Shown: one piece after another, positions 15,204-25,300 of the stretch
Numbering within the stretch: position 1 is the first letter of the stretch
Layout: each line of letters starts with the position of its first letter
From: DASVWH01 sp036389715
GTDB taxonomy: Bacteria; Acidobacteriota; Blastocatellia; Pyrinomonadales; Pyrinomonadaceae
Reading direction: 5' to 3'
Length of the DNA: 25,371 nucleotides
NCBI GenBank assembly: GCA_036389715.1
Contig: DASVWH010000243.1
Span: forward strand, 1 to 25,371
Translations under genes and position numbers: made by a program
Notes under the pieces: model-generated
What the model saw: the letters and a program-made list of their open reading frames with translations, nothing else
Told to the model about the DNA's origin: nothing
The model's database searches: none

Positions 15204-15240
15204 CGAAGGGCGGGAGACTTTAAAAGCCTTCCGCCCTTCG
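15204..15240 (-). terminator. Strong hairpin terminator between convergent genes
   Basis: CGAAGGGCGG and CCGCCCTTCG form a perfect 10-bp stem, with most of the inner bases (CTTT/AAAG) pairing as well. Read on the minus strand it is followed by TGTTTTTAGC, so it best ends the Asn-rich lipoprotein transcript. On the plus strand the tail is AGCTTTGCC, giving weaker termination of the Dabb transcript. Confidence 0.8.
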
Positions 15241-15284
15241 AGCTTTGCCTGTGACGGGTTCACCCGTCCGCGCCGGTCAACGGC

Positions 15285-15617
15285 TTAATGCTTGTTGCCG
15301 TTGTTGCTGTTATTGGCGTTGCCGCCATTCTTGTTCTGGCTATTGTCGTTCGTGGATGAGACACCGGCCGTATTCTTGTTGCCGTTGTTGTTGGTCACGA
15401 CGGCCGTGTTGGATGAGACAGTGTTGCCGTTCTCGTTGGCACGCATGTTGACATTGGTTTCAACGACGCCGTTTCTGTTGGGCGTGCCCGTGTTACTCGT
15501 GGTCGTGCTCGTGTTGCTGCTGTTCGCGTTACCGTTGGTCGTCGCGTTATCGCCGCCGCATCCGGCCAGCAAAGCGGCCGTTGCAAGCACTACCGGGAGA
15601 GCTAGTCTTCGTCGCAT
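15285..15617 (-). CDS. Small Asn/Thr-rich lipoprotein of unknown function
   Basis: The 110-residue product has a textbook lipoprotein signal: MRRRLALPVVLATAALLAGC, with lipobox LAGC and Cys20. The mature part is almost entirely low complexity, dominated by Asn, Thr, Ser and Gly (for example NGNANSSNTSTTTSNTG near the start, NNSNNGNKH at the end), with one less repetitive segment, NGVVETNVNMRANENGN. The frame extends upstream to 15737 but the ATG at 15617 fits the signal peptide and has GGAG 10 nt upstream. It lies 43 bp after the glycine-zipper gene 15661-16212 on the same strand, probably co-transcribed, and ends before a strong terminator. It is anchored in a membrane by prediction. I know no named family; a flexible surface or envelope spacer is possible. 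Confidence 0.8.
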   Translation of the reverse strand: MRRRLALPVVLATAALLAGCGGDNATTNGNANSSNTSTTTSNTGTPNRNGVVETNVNMRANENGNTVSSNTAVVTNNNGNKNTAGVSSTNDNSQNKNGGNANNSNNGNKH

Positions 15618-15660
15618 TCGATTCTTTCTCCGTTTCTTTAGTTCTACAAAAGAGCTTTGT

Positions 15661-16212
15661 TTAGCGGTAGATGTGCTCGCCGCGATTGCTCTTCCAGTCG
15701 TTGGCGAAATAGTCCGCATCCTCATCGCTGCGCGCATTGACGCCCATCACGATGCCGCCTTCTTTAATGCCCGACTCATACTGCTTGGCGTGCTCTTCGG
15801 GGATGCCCTTGCCGACGAGGGCTCCGATGAGTCCGCCGGTCAGTCCGCCCGCGCCCGCGCCCGCGATGCCCGCGGCGAGAGGTCCGGCGATGAGCAACCC
15901 GATGCCGGGAAGCGCAATTGAAGTCCCGATGGCTGCGATGGCTGCCAGCGTGCCGCCGACCGCGCCGCCGATGGCTGCGCCTTTGCCCGCGCCTTCCCAG
16001 GCTTTGTCGCCGAGGTCGCTGTCCTTGTCGTCGGCGAAATACTTGTTGCGCGTCTCATCCGACATCATCAGGTTGACATCATCTTTGCTATAGCCGCGGC
16101 TTTCAAGTGAGCTATAAGCGCGCTCGGCGCTCTCTTTATCCCTGAACATTCCGGTAACCATACGTGAGCTGCCTGTCGTCGAACCAGTGGACGTGCCCGT
16201 TGCATCTGTCAT
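15661..16212 (-). CDS. Glycine-zipper general-stress-type protein, paralog of 10095-10673
   Basis: The 183-residue product mirrors the protein at 10095-10673: a Thr/Ser/Gly leader (1-17), a YflT-like module (18-57, with MFRDKESAERAYSSL and VNLMMSDETR), a Gly/Ala hydrophobic zipper (74-136) and the C-terminal IPEEHAKQYESGI and GGIVMGVNARSDEDAD. The two share long identical stretches such as AGAGAGGLTGGLIGAL. The frame continues upstream to 16593, but the ATG at 16212 has GGAGG about 10 nt upstream and gives the same architecture as the paralog. A perfect 11-bp hairpin (16248-16289) sits in the presumed 5' leader. The Asn-rich lipoprotein follows 43 bp downstream. Function unknown; a membrane or membrane-associated stress role is inference. 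Confidence 0.87.
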   Translation of the reverse strand: MTDATGTSTGSTTGSSRMVTGMFRDKESAERAYSSLESRGYSKDDVNLMMSDETRNKYFADDKDSDLGDKAWEGAGKGAAIGGAVGGTLAAIAAIGTSIALPGIGLLIAGPLAAGIAGAGAGGLTGGLIGALVGKGIPEEHAKQYESGIKEGGIVMGVNARSDEDADYFANDWKSNRGEHIYR

Positions 16213-16247
16213 GTTGTCTAATCCTCCGTGGATAGTGTGTGAATAAG

Positions 16248-16289
16248 ACCGCTCATGGATTTCGGCTGCTGCTAAAGCCCATGAGCGGT
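16248..16289 (-). promoter_or_regulatory. Hairpin in the presumed 5' leader of the glycine-zipper gene
   Basis: ACCGCTCATGG and CCATGAGCGGT form a perfect 11-bp inverted repeat with a 20-nt loop, ending 35 bp before the start codon at 16212. There is no T tract, so it is not a terminator. It may be an mRNA structure or a protein-binding dyad. Confidence 0.55.
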
Positions 16290-16568
16290 TTCGATACAAA
16301 TTAACCTTAGCAACCTGACTCGATGCAGAAACTGTGCCAGCGGCCGAAGAAATCCGCGCAAACTCCGCCGACATGCCTCGTCGGCGGCAGCCGGTGGAAA
16401 GCCCGTCGCCCTGCTTTAAAGCCAAGAGCAGCTTGCGCTTAGAGCGCGGGCGGTCGCCTGGCGTTGACCTGTGTGGACCGGGCTTGTCGGTGCAAATGAG
16501 GGGTCGCGCGAATTTACGGGCGGCGGATTTTTGTTGTGCTCCGGCTTTTGCCTGCTCCAGACACGACT

Positions 16569-16602
16569 TCGCCCCACTGTGAGCAGTTGCCACGTGGGGC
16601 GA
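16569..16602. other. Perfect 9-bp inverted repeat with 16-nt loop
   Basis: TCGCCCCAC (16569-16577) pairs with GTGGGGCGA (16594-16602). No T run follows on either strand, and no gene ends nearby. Possibly part of a structured RNA or a relic; unassigned. Confidence 0.45.
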
Positions 16603-16851
16603 GAGCGCGTACCGGAAAGCTCCAGTACTTCGATGGGAGCGGTGCGTACGTTCACCGGCTAACTGTAGAGAGCCTCAGTATTGGACTCTTCTCCCGCTAT
16701 CAATTCCTAGTGTTCGGAACTGTCCGGGTACAGCTTCCCTTAAGTTGTACCAATGGCCCGGAGTTTATGCCCGTTTGCCGCGCGTGTCAATAGCTAGTTT
16801 GACCGAATGTGAAGCATACACTCAATTTTCGGCATGAGTTCGGCGTGATTA

Positions 16852-16865
16852 AATGACGCGTCATT
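16852..16865. promoter_or_regulatory. 14-bp perfect palindrome, possible operator
   Basis: AATGACGCGTCATT is fully self-complementary and lies 47-60 bp upstream of a TATATT at 16912-16917 that could be the -10 of the downstream GNAT gene. A second, looser dyad (GTCAATAGCTAGTTTGAC) is at 16786-16803. A dimeric regulator site is plausible; the regulator is unknown. Confidence 0.4.
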
Positions 16866-17002
16866 CGGCCGGAGTGCGGCCACACACATTCTTCGGCTCC
16901 CGGCGATGATGTATATTAAGAGCAGATGCCGGAACTCAAGTCAGCCGCAGTTGAAAGATGCTCTGAGAGATTGCGAGCGCCGGAGGTTTGGAGAGATAAA
17001 GG

Positions 17003-17878
17003 ATGGCGGCAGTTCGATACAGGCCGGTCGGCGAGGCGGAGATTCCCGAGACGGTCGAAGTTTTTCTGCGCACGCTCGCGGATGTCTACGCGCGCCACAA
17101 CATGGCGTCGCCGCTGCCGGGGCGCGAGTTCGTCGAGACTCATTATCGTCACATCTACAGCACGGGGATTTTCCAGGTGGCCGAAGTCGAGGGACGAATC
17201 GGCACGATCTGTCATGCCGTCGTGCGCGGGCCGCTCTGGTTTCTCTCCGGTTTCTGGACGCTGCCCGAGTTGCAGGGACAAAGGATCGGCGGCACGCTGC
17301 TCAGGCGCGTGTGGGAGGAGGGCCGAGTGGCAGGCGCGCTGAAATTCTTCACCTGGTCGTCCATTGACCTTCAGGCAATGGCGACTTACATGAAGATGGA
17401 GCTGCTGCCCGGTTATCAAATCCTCTCCTTCGGCGGAGCCATGCGTGAGCTGCCCGCCAGGGCCGACGGGTGCGAGGTCGAGCCGCTCTCGCTTTCAAAC
17501 GCGATGGCCCTGGACGCGCAGCTCAGGGAGACCTCGCGGGAAGCGGATCACAGGTTCTGGCTCACGAAGTCCGGCCACGAGGGACGCCAGGTGCTGCGCG
17601 ACGGTCGCATGATTGGCTACTATTATCTCAACAGCGGTGCTGTCGGCCCGGCGGGCTGGGCTAATCCGCAAGAGGCAGGAGCGCTGCTGGCGACGGCATT
17701 TCGCGGGGCGGCCGAGCAGTCCGGGCAGGTCAGGCTGGCGATTCCGGGCGTCAATCACACGGCGCTGCGCTTGGCCCTCAAAGCGGGCTTGCGCCTGACC
17801 GGCTACACGCACCTGCTGACGACCGCGCCGTTCGGGCAGATGGAGCAGTACATTCCATCCGGGCCATCGCTCTTTTGA
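17003..17878 (+). CDS. GNAT family N-acetyltransferase, apparently two GNAT-like halves
   Basis: GNAT enzymes move an acetyl group from acetyl-CoA to an amine. The 291-residue product is about twice a single GNAT domain. The N-terminal half (about 1-150) contains the strand FQVAEVEGRIGTICHAVV and the acetyl-CoA loop LPELQGQRIGGTLLRRV, matching the Q/RxxGxG/A motif. The C-terminal half (about 155-280) has GRMIGYYYL, an alternating strand and helix region, and RLAIPGVNHTALRLALKAGLRLTGY, which resembles the end of a second, degenerate GNAT fold without a clear CoA loop. The ATG at 17003 is preceded by GAGATAAAGG. It starts a run of four same-strand genes with gaps of 31, 61 and 82 bp. Substrate unknown. 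Confidence 0.82.
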   Translation: MAAVRYRPVGEAEIPETVEVFLRTLADVYARHNMASPLPGREFVETHYRHIYSTGIFQVAEVEGRIGTICHAVVRGPLWFLSGFWTLPELQGQRIGGTLLRRVWEEGRVAGALKFFTWSSIDLQAMATYMKMELLPGYQILSFGGAMRELPARADGCEVEPLSLSNAMALDAQLRETSREADHRFWLTKSGHEGRQVLRDGRMIGYYYLNSGAVGPAGWANPQEAGALLATAFRGAAEQSGQVRLAIPGVNHTALRLALKAGLRLTGYTHLLTTAPFGQMEQYIPSGPSLF

Positions 17879-17909
17879 GCCGCGTCTTTCCGGGCGACAA
17901 TTTTGTTTG

Positions 17910-18836
17910 ATGAGAAGACTCCATTATCACCTCGTAGATGTCTTTACAGGGAAGGCTTTCGGCGGAAATCAGCTCGCCGTCTTTACGGGCGCGGAGGGCC
18001 TTTCGGCCGGGCTGATGCAATCAATTGCCAGGGAGCTTAATCTCTCGGAGACGACCTTCGTGCTGCCGCCGCTTGACGCGGAGAGCGATTACCGCCTGCG
18101 CATCTTCACGCCCGCAGTCGAATTGCCGATGGCCGGACATCCGACCGTCGGGACCAGTTTCGTCCTGGCCCGGGAGGGGATGATCCGCCGCTCGGGCGAC
18201 GAGGCGACCGTCAGGCTCGAAGAGGGAGTCGGCGTCATTCGCGTCCGCATCAGGTTCAGGAACGACCTGCCGGACTTCATCGAGATGAGCCAGCCGCTGC
18301 CCGTCTTCGGCCCGCGCTTCGCGGACGCGGCGCTTCTGGCCGAGATGCTCTCGCTGGAGACGCAGGCGATTATAGGGACGGGTCTGCCGCTCGAAGTCGT
18401 CTCGTGCGGCGTTCCCTTCCTCTTTGTTCCGCTGACGGATTTGCGGGCGGTGCGGGCCATCCGTTTCCGGCTCGATGTCTGGGAGAGGGCCTTGCGCGAT
18501 TTTGCGGCGCCGCAGGTCTTCGCCTTCACGACCGAGACTGAAGTTGAAGGCTCCAGCGTGCACGGCCGGATGTTCGCGCCCGCGATGGGCATCAGCGAAG
18601 ACCCGGCGACGGGCGCTGCCAGCGGCCCGCTCGGTTGTTATCTAGCCCGCCACGGAGTTTTCCCTCCGGCCCGGCTCGCGGAGTTGACGAGCGAGCAGGG
18701 GTTCGAGATGGGGCGTCCGAGCTTCGTCAAGATCGTCGTCGAGCAGGAGTCGAGTGAGATAACGGGCGTGAGGGTCGGCGGCCAGTGCTATGCTATGGGC
18801 CAGGGCTATTTCGAGCTTGACGAGAATCTTTTTTGA
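17910..18836 (+). CDS. PhzF family isomerase-like protein
   Basis: PhzF of pseudomonads isomerises trans-2,3-dihydro-3-hydroxyanthranilate in phenazine synthesis; most relatives elsewhere have unknown substrates and belong to the diaminopimelate-epimerase-like fold. The 308-residue product has normal length and the family motifs: HLVDVFTGKAFGGNQLAVF at the start, NLSETTFV with the conserved Glu47 (the catalytic acid in PhzF), FTPAVELPMAGHPTVG near 70, and DPATGAASGPLGCYL near 230, which is the second-half counterpart. ATG 17910 is chosen over the adjacent TTG 17907; no ribosome binding site is obvious. There are no other phenazine genes in the window, so phenazine synthesis should not be inferred. 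Confidence 0.92.
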   Translation: MRRLHYHLVDVFTGKAFGGNQLAVFTGAEGLSAGLMQSIARELNLSETTFVLPPLDAESDYRLRIFTPAVELPMAGHPTVGTSFVLAREGMIRRSGDEATVRLEEGVGVIRVRIRFRNDLPDFIEMSQPLPVFGPRFADAALLAEMLSLETQAIIGTGLPLEVVSCGVPFLFVPLTDLRAVRAIRFRLDVWERALRDFAAPQVFAFTTETEVEGSSVHGRMFAPAMGISEDPATGAASGPLGCYLARHGVFPPARLAELTSEQGFEMGRPSFVKIVVEQESSEITGVRVGGQCYAMGQGYFELDENLF

Positions 18837-18897
18837 GCCTGGCGGAATCTTTAGTCAGGCCTGGCCTGCACACGCGCGTCCCCGGATTTTGCCCGCG

Positions 18898-19305
18898 ATG
18901 AAGAGCAACGAGCGAGACCTGGATGAAATCTTCGACAAGCTGAAGCAGTCGGCGTTTCGTCGCCGCTTCCGCCTGCCGTCCAAAGAGATGGAGTACCTCA
19001 AGGCCAGGGGCTTGAAGGTGATTCTCGAACACGCGGCCGACTTCATCAACAAGCGGCTCGCGCCTGCCTCTCCCGCCAACGACGGGAAACAGACGCCGCT
19101 GCGCAATCATCCGGTCTTCGTCGCCCAGCACGCGACGGCCACCTGCTGCCGCGGCTGCCTGGAAAAATGGCACGGCATACGGAAGGGCGCGGCGCTGCAA
19201 GATGACGAGCAGCAATACGTTCTAGCCGTGTTGGAAAGGTGGCTCCGAGGGCAAGGAGGAAGGCCGGAGGATGAGGACCAAAGCAGGACTGCCCGTGTTG
19301 AATAG
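18898..19305 (+). CDS. DUF4186 family protein
   Basis: The 135-residue product matches the DUF4186 pattern as I know it: DEIFDKLKQSAFRRRFRL at the start, ILEHAADFINKRLAPA, NDGKQTPLRNHPVFVAQHAT, and TCCRGCLEKWHGI. Cys83, Cys84, Cys87 and nearby His residues could bind a metal, which is inference. The C-terminal 25 residues are polar and not conserved-looking. The frame is open from 18790 and would overlap PhzF, but the ATG at 18898 gives the family N-terminus. No ribosome binding site is clear. It is 61 bp after the PhzF gene and 82 bp before the alpha-2-macroglobulin gene on the same strand. Members are small bacterial proteins without known function. Confidence 0.85.
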   Translation: MKSNERDLDEIFDKLKQSAFRRRFRLPSKEMEYLKARGLKVILEHAADFINKRLAPASPANDGKQTPLRNHPVFVAQHATATCCRGCLEKWHGIRKGAALQDDEQQYVLAVLERWLRGQGGRPEDEDQSRTARVE

Positions 19306-19387
19306 CCACCGCCTGCTTCCCTGCTTCCTTAGCGCGCACTCTCCCCGCAGTCTCAATAATCTTTAAGTCTGAATGGAAACCATAGTC

Positions 19388-22300
19388 ATGTCTCATCTCA
19401 AGAGTGTCCTTTGCCTGGTGTTGATTGAGCTGATCTTTCTGGGCGGTATCCCGCAGGCGAGCGCCCGCGCGGACGCGAGCAGCCCGCGCGACCGAAAGAT
19501 GCACGCGGCGTCGAATGAAGACGAGCAGGGGCGGGGCGACGCGGACGGGGAACAGAAGCAGGGGCTGCAATTTCGCCTGAGCGAGGGCAGCGAGCAGCCG
19601 CCCGCCCAGGCTCCCGCCAACGTCGCGCCGGTCGTGCGTCTCTCCGAGAGCGAGGTCCAGAGCGTCCTCAAGCGCCTGCCGCCGCCGAAGGCCGTGCCCG
19701 CAGACGAGCAGGAATTCGCGCTGAGAGACCGCTCGCTGCCGCCGCCGCGCACGGGCAAGACCATCAACGTCTCCTTCCCGGCCGCCGAGCAGGTCAGGCC
19801 GCCGGAAGCGAGCGCGGCAGGCCCGCTCGACGTGCTGCGCTTTACGCCCGAAGGCGAAGTGCCGCTGGCCCCGCAATTGAGCGTCACCTTTTCACAGCCG
19901 ATGGTCGCCGTCACTTCCAACGACGAGCTTGCCGCGCAGGCCGCGCCCGTCCGGCTCACGCCGCAGCCCGCCGGAAAATGGCGCTGGGTCGGCACACGCA
20001 CGCTGCTCTTCGTTCCCGACGGGCGTTTCCCGATGGCGACACAGTATTCCGTTCAAGTTCCCGCGGGAACCAGGGCAGCCAACGGCGCAACGCTCGCCGC
20101 GGCGAGAACGTGGAGCTTTGCGACGCCTGCGCCGCAGGTCAGGACCTCTTACCCGCGAGACGAATCGCAGCCGCGCGACACACTGATGTTCGTCGAGTTC
20201 GACCAGCGCATTGACCCTGCCGCCGTCCTGCGCACGATCAAAGTGCGCGGCAACAACGTGCCGCTCCAGACGAGGCTCGCCACGCCCGAAGAGATTGCAG
20301 CCGACCCGACCGTGCAGCAGCTCGCCAAAGCGGCGGTCGCCGGGCGCTGGCTGGCCTTTCGCGTCATCAACCCGGCGAGCGGCGAGACACAGCTGGCCCT
20401 GCCGGGCGACGCCGCCATCAACGTCTCAATCGGCCCCGGCACGCCGTCTGCGGAAGGCCCGCGCACGACGACCAAAGCGCAGGAATTTTCCTTCCGCACC
20501 TACGGCGCATTCCGCGTCGTCTCCAGCGAGTGCGGCTACGACCGCAAGTGCTCGCCCTTCGACCAGTGGACGATACATTTCAGCAACCCTCTGGACCTCG
20601 CGGCCTTTGATAAAGCACAGGTGCGCGTCGAGCCGCAAGTCGAGGGCATGAAGATCAGGGCCTACTACAACACGCTGGTCATGGAGGGCATCAAGAAGGG
20701 GCGGACGACCTACAAGGTGACGCTCGCCCCCTCTATCAAGGACATCTTCGGACAAACGCTCGGCGCGGGCGCGAACGTCACGTTCAACGTCGGGTCAGCG
20801 CCCCCTTCGCTCGTCGCCTCCAAGTACGGCTTCGTGGTGCTAGACCCGAGCGGCCCGCCGCAGTTCTCCGTCTTCAGCGTCAATCACAGCCAGCTCAAGG
20901 TCAGGCTCTACGCGGTCGAGCCCGAAGACTGGCCGAAGTACGTCAGCTACATGCGCTTCATCAGCGACTATTACGACAAGACGGCGGCCACGCAGCAGAC
21001 CCCGCCCGGCAGACTCCTGATGTCGAAGACCGTCAACGTCCAGGCCAGGCCGGACGAGCTGGTGGAAACGCGCCTTGACCTGACGCCTGCGCTCAAGGGC
21101 AGCGTCGGGCAGGTGGTCATGGTCGTCGAATCCGGGACGGGCCTGAAGAAGCGCGAGCGCCAGTCCGTCGAAGCCTGGGTTCAGGTGACCAACATCGGCC
21201 TCGATGCTTTCGTTGACAATACGGGACTGGTCGCCTGGGCCACCTCGCTCAAGGACGGCGCGCCGCTCAAGGGCGTCGAGCTTTCGATTCTGCCGCTCGG
21301 CATCAAGGGCACGACCGCGCTCTACGGGCTCGCGCGCCTGCCGCTCGGGCAGAGTGAAACGGCCGGTCAGGGCCAGAGTCTGCTCGTCGCCCGGCAGGGC
21401 CGGGACGTGGCCATTCTTCCCGAGAACGACGAATGGTGGAGCCAGGGCAGCAACTGGTACAAGCGCCAGAGCGCCGATACGCTGCGCTGGTACGTCTTCG
21501 ACGACAGGAAGATTTATCGCCCCGGCGAGGAGGTTCACATCAAGGGTTGGATTCGGCGCATCGGCGGCGGTCAGACGGGCGATGTCGGGCTGCCGGGCGC
21601 GACCGCGGCCACAGGTATCTCCTACGTGCTCAAGGATTCACAGGGCAACGAGATTAAGCGCGGGACGCTGCCGCTCAATGCGCTCGGCGGGTTCGATACT
21701 TCGTTCAAGCTGCCCGGGACGATGAACCTGGGCGGAGCCCAGCTCGAATTGAATGCCTTGAATGCGACCGTCGCGGGCGCGACCGAGTATCACTCATTTC
21801 AGGTCGAAGAGTTTCGTCGCCCGGAGTTCGAGGTCGCGGCCCAGACCTCCGAAGGCCCGCACTTCGTCGGCAGCCATGCGGAGGCTTCCGTCACGGCCTC
21901 TTATTTCGCGGGCGGCGGTCTGCCCGACACTGCCGTCGCCTGGCGCGTCACTTCGACTCCGGCCAACTTCACGCCGCCCAATCGCGACGACTACACCTTC
22001 GGCGAGTGGGTTCCCTGGTGGGTCTCGCACGGGCCTGCGGGCGCAAGGCGGACGGAGACTTACACAGGGCGCACGGACCCCGCGGGCAAGCATCGCCTGC
22101 GGATTGACTTTGATTCCGTCAACCCGCCGCGCGCGTCGAGCGTCACGGCCGAGGCCAGCGTGACGGACGTTAACCGGCAGGCATGGACCGCTTCGACCAC
22201 GATGCTGGTCCACCCGGCCGACCTTTACGTCGGCTTGCGCAGCGAGCGCACCTTCGTTCAGCAGGGCGAGCCGCTCGTCGTGCAGGCGATAGTGACGGAC

Positions 22301-25300
22301 CTCGACGGCAAGGCCGTGGCCGGTCGCCAAGTCAGGATGCGCGCAGTGCTCGTTGACTGGACCTATAACAAGGGCGAGTGGAAACAGGAGGAGACGAACC
22401 CGCAGGAGTGCGTCGTCAAATCTGGCAGCGAGCAGGTCAAGTGTACCTTTCAGCCGAAGGAGGGCGGCATGTACCGCGTCTCCGCCACGATCATGGACGA
22501 CCGCGAGCGGCCCAACGAGAGCAAGCTGACGCTCTGGGTGGCAGGAGGCAAGACGCCGCCCAAGCGCGAGGTCGAACAGGAGACCGTCGAGCTGATTCCA
22601 GACCGCAGGGAATACAGGCCGGGCGAGACGGCCGAGCTGCTCGTCCAGTCGCCTTTCTACCCGGCGGAGGGCGTCGTCACGTTGCGCCGCTCGGGCATCA
22701 TCAGCACAGAGCATTTCAGGATGGACAAGCCGTCCTATACGCTCAGAGTGCCCATCCAGGAGGGCTACACGCCGAACCTGATCGTGCAGGTTGATCTCAA
22801 CGGCGCGGCCACCAGGACGGACGACGCGGGCACGCCCGACGAGAAGCTGCCGAAGCGCCCGGCCTTTGCCAAGGGCGAGCTGAATCTCTCGATTCCGCCG
22901 CTCTCAAGACAGTTGACCGTCAAGGCCACGCCGCGCGATAAGGCTCTTGAGCCGGGCGCTAACACCTCCGTCAGCCTGGAGGTGCGCGATGCCGCGGGCA
23001 AGCCGGTCGCGGGCAGCGAAGTGGCGCTGGTCGTCGTAGACGAAGCCATCCTGGCCCTGACCGGATACCGTCTAAACGACCCGACCCGAATCTTCTACGC
23101 CCAGCGCAGCGGCGATACGCAGGACTATCACCTGCGCAAGGACGTGCTGCTCGGCAACCCGGAAGTGCTGGCCGCCGTCTCGCGGGGTGGGGCCGCCGCG
23201 CTCTTGCAGACGGAACAATCGGCAATCGGCGGCAATATGCAGAGCATGATTACGATGGCCCCGTCGGCCGCGCCCGCGACTGCGCGGCGGATGAGGGCCG
23301 GAGTGAGCAATTTTAAGGTGGACGGCGCGGACAAAGAAGACCAGTCCGGCGCGATCCGGCTGCGTGAGAATTTCAACGCGCTGGCCTTCTTCGCCGCCGC
23401 GCTGCCGACCGACGCCGAAGGGCGCGCGCAGGTCAACATCAAAATTCCAGATAACCTGACGCGCTATCGCGTGATGGCGGTCTCGGTCGCGGGCGGCAGG
23501 CAGTTCGGCTCCGGCGAGTCAACCATCACGGCGCGGATGCCGCTGATGGTGCGCCCTTCGGCGCCGCGCTTTCTCAACTTCGGCGACCGTTTCGAGCTGC
23601 CCGTCGTCGTGCAGAACCAGACGGACGCGCCGATGAAGGTTGACGTGGCCGTGCGTGCGACCAATGCGGAGCTGACGGATGGAGCGGGGCGGCGTGTGAC
23701 GGTCGCCGCGAACGACCGCGTCGAAGTGCGACTGCCCGTCATGGCCTCTCGCGCCGGGACTGCTCGCTTTCAGATCGGCGCGGTCTCCGGGCGCTCCGCG
23801 GACGCAGCCGAGATAGAGCTGCCCGTCTGGACTCCGGCGACGACCGAAGCCTTTGCGACCTACGGAGAGATAGACGATGCGACGGCCGTGGTCCAGCCGG
23901 TCAAAGCGCCCGCCAACATCTTCAAGCAGTTCGGCGGGCTGGAGATTAGCACCTCTTCGACCCAGCTTCAGGAGCTGACGGACGCAGTGCTCTACCTGAT
24001 GGCTTACCCTTACGAGTGCTCCGAGCAGTTGGCGTCGCGCATTCTGGGCATCGCCGCGCTGCGCGATGTGCTGGCGGCTTTCCAGGCCAGGGGGCTGCCG
24101 AAGCCCGAAGAGATGCTGGCGGCCGTCGCGCGCGATCTCAAGCGTTTACAGGGTCTTCAGAACGACGACGGCGGCTTCGCTTTCTGGCGGCGCGGCGACG
24201 AGTCCTGGCCCTACGTCAGCATTCACGTCGCACACGCCCTGGAGCGTGCGCGCGAGAAGAACTTCGACGTGCCCGCCGGGATGCTGGAGAAATCCAGGCG
24301 CTACCTGCGCGAGATAGAAGGACACATTCCGCACATCTACGGGATTGACGCGCGCCGCGCGCTGGTCTCTTACGCGCTCTACGTCCGCAATCGAATGGGC
24401 GAGAGGGATGCGGCGAAGGCACGCAAGCTGATTGCCGAAGCGGGCCTTGAGAAGCTCTCGCTGGAGTCTGTCGGCTGGCTGCTCTCCGTCCTCTCGAATG
24501 ATCCGGGCTCGAAGGCCGAAGTCGCAGCCATTCGACGGCATCTCAACAACCGCGCGACCGAAACTGCCGCGACGGCTCACTTTGCCAGTTCCTACAGCGA
24601 CGGCGATTACCTGCTGCTCAATTCCGACCGCCGCGCCGACGGCGTCATCCTCGAAGCCCTCATCGGCGACCAGCCGACGAGCGATCTGATTCCGAAGATC
24701 GTGCGCGGGCTGCTCGGTCATCGCAGGCAGGGGCGCTGGGAGAATACGCAGGAGAACGTCTTCATCCTGCTGGCGCTGGACCGCTACTTCGGGGTCTATG
24801 AAAAAGCGACGCCGGACTTCGTGGCGCGTGCCTGGCTCGGCGAGAGCTATGCGGGCCAACAGGAGTTCAGGGGACGCTCGACCGCACGCCAGCAAGTCAA
24901 CGTGCCGATGCGTATTCTCAGCGAGACGGACGGCGCGCAGAACCTGGTGCTGAGCAAGACCGGGACCGGAAGGCTCTATTACCGCGTCGGGATGCAGTAC
25001 GCGCCCGCCAGTCTCAAGCTCGACGCGGCCGATTACGGCTTCACGGTCGAGCGCGTTTACGAGGCCGTCAATAATCCGGCAGATGTCAGGCGAGAGGCGG
25101 ACGGCACATGGCACATCAAGGCGGGCGCGACCGTCCGCGTGCGGCTGACGATGGCCGCTCCGGCGAGGCGCTATCACGTCGCGCTCGTTGACCCGCTGCC
25201 CGCCGGGCTCGAAGCCCTCAATCCCGCGCTCGCAGTCACGGGCAGCCTGCCGCAGGACCAGAAGGACGAGGGCCCGTCGCCCGGACGATGGTGGATGCGG

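Larger units (their letters stand above)
16213..17002. other. Gene-free region with several dyads
   Basis: About 790 bp separate two divergent genes without a supported coding frame; the short frames present lack ribosome binding sites and recognisable sequence. The part from about 16640 to 16920 is visibly less GC-rich than its surroundings. Dyads are seen at 16248-16289, 16569-16602, 16727-16751, 16786-16803 and 16852-16865. It could hold promoters and operators for both neighbours, a small RNA, or the remains of a lost element; the sequence alone does not decide. Confidence 0.6.

Noticed and set aside
16334..16793. Short overlapping frames on both strands in the gene-free stretch
   Set aside because: No ribosome binding sites, no recognisable domains, and overlapping frames on both strands look like chance.
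17910..18836. Phenazine biosynthesis cluster
   Set aside because: Only the PhzF-family gene is present; this family is widespread without phenazine production.
18790..18897. Upstream start of the DUF4186 gene overlapping PhzF
   Set aside because: The extra 36 residues are not family-like and the ATG at 18898 gives the expected N-terminus.
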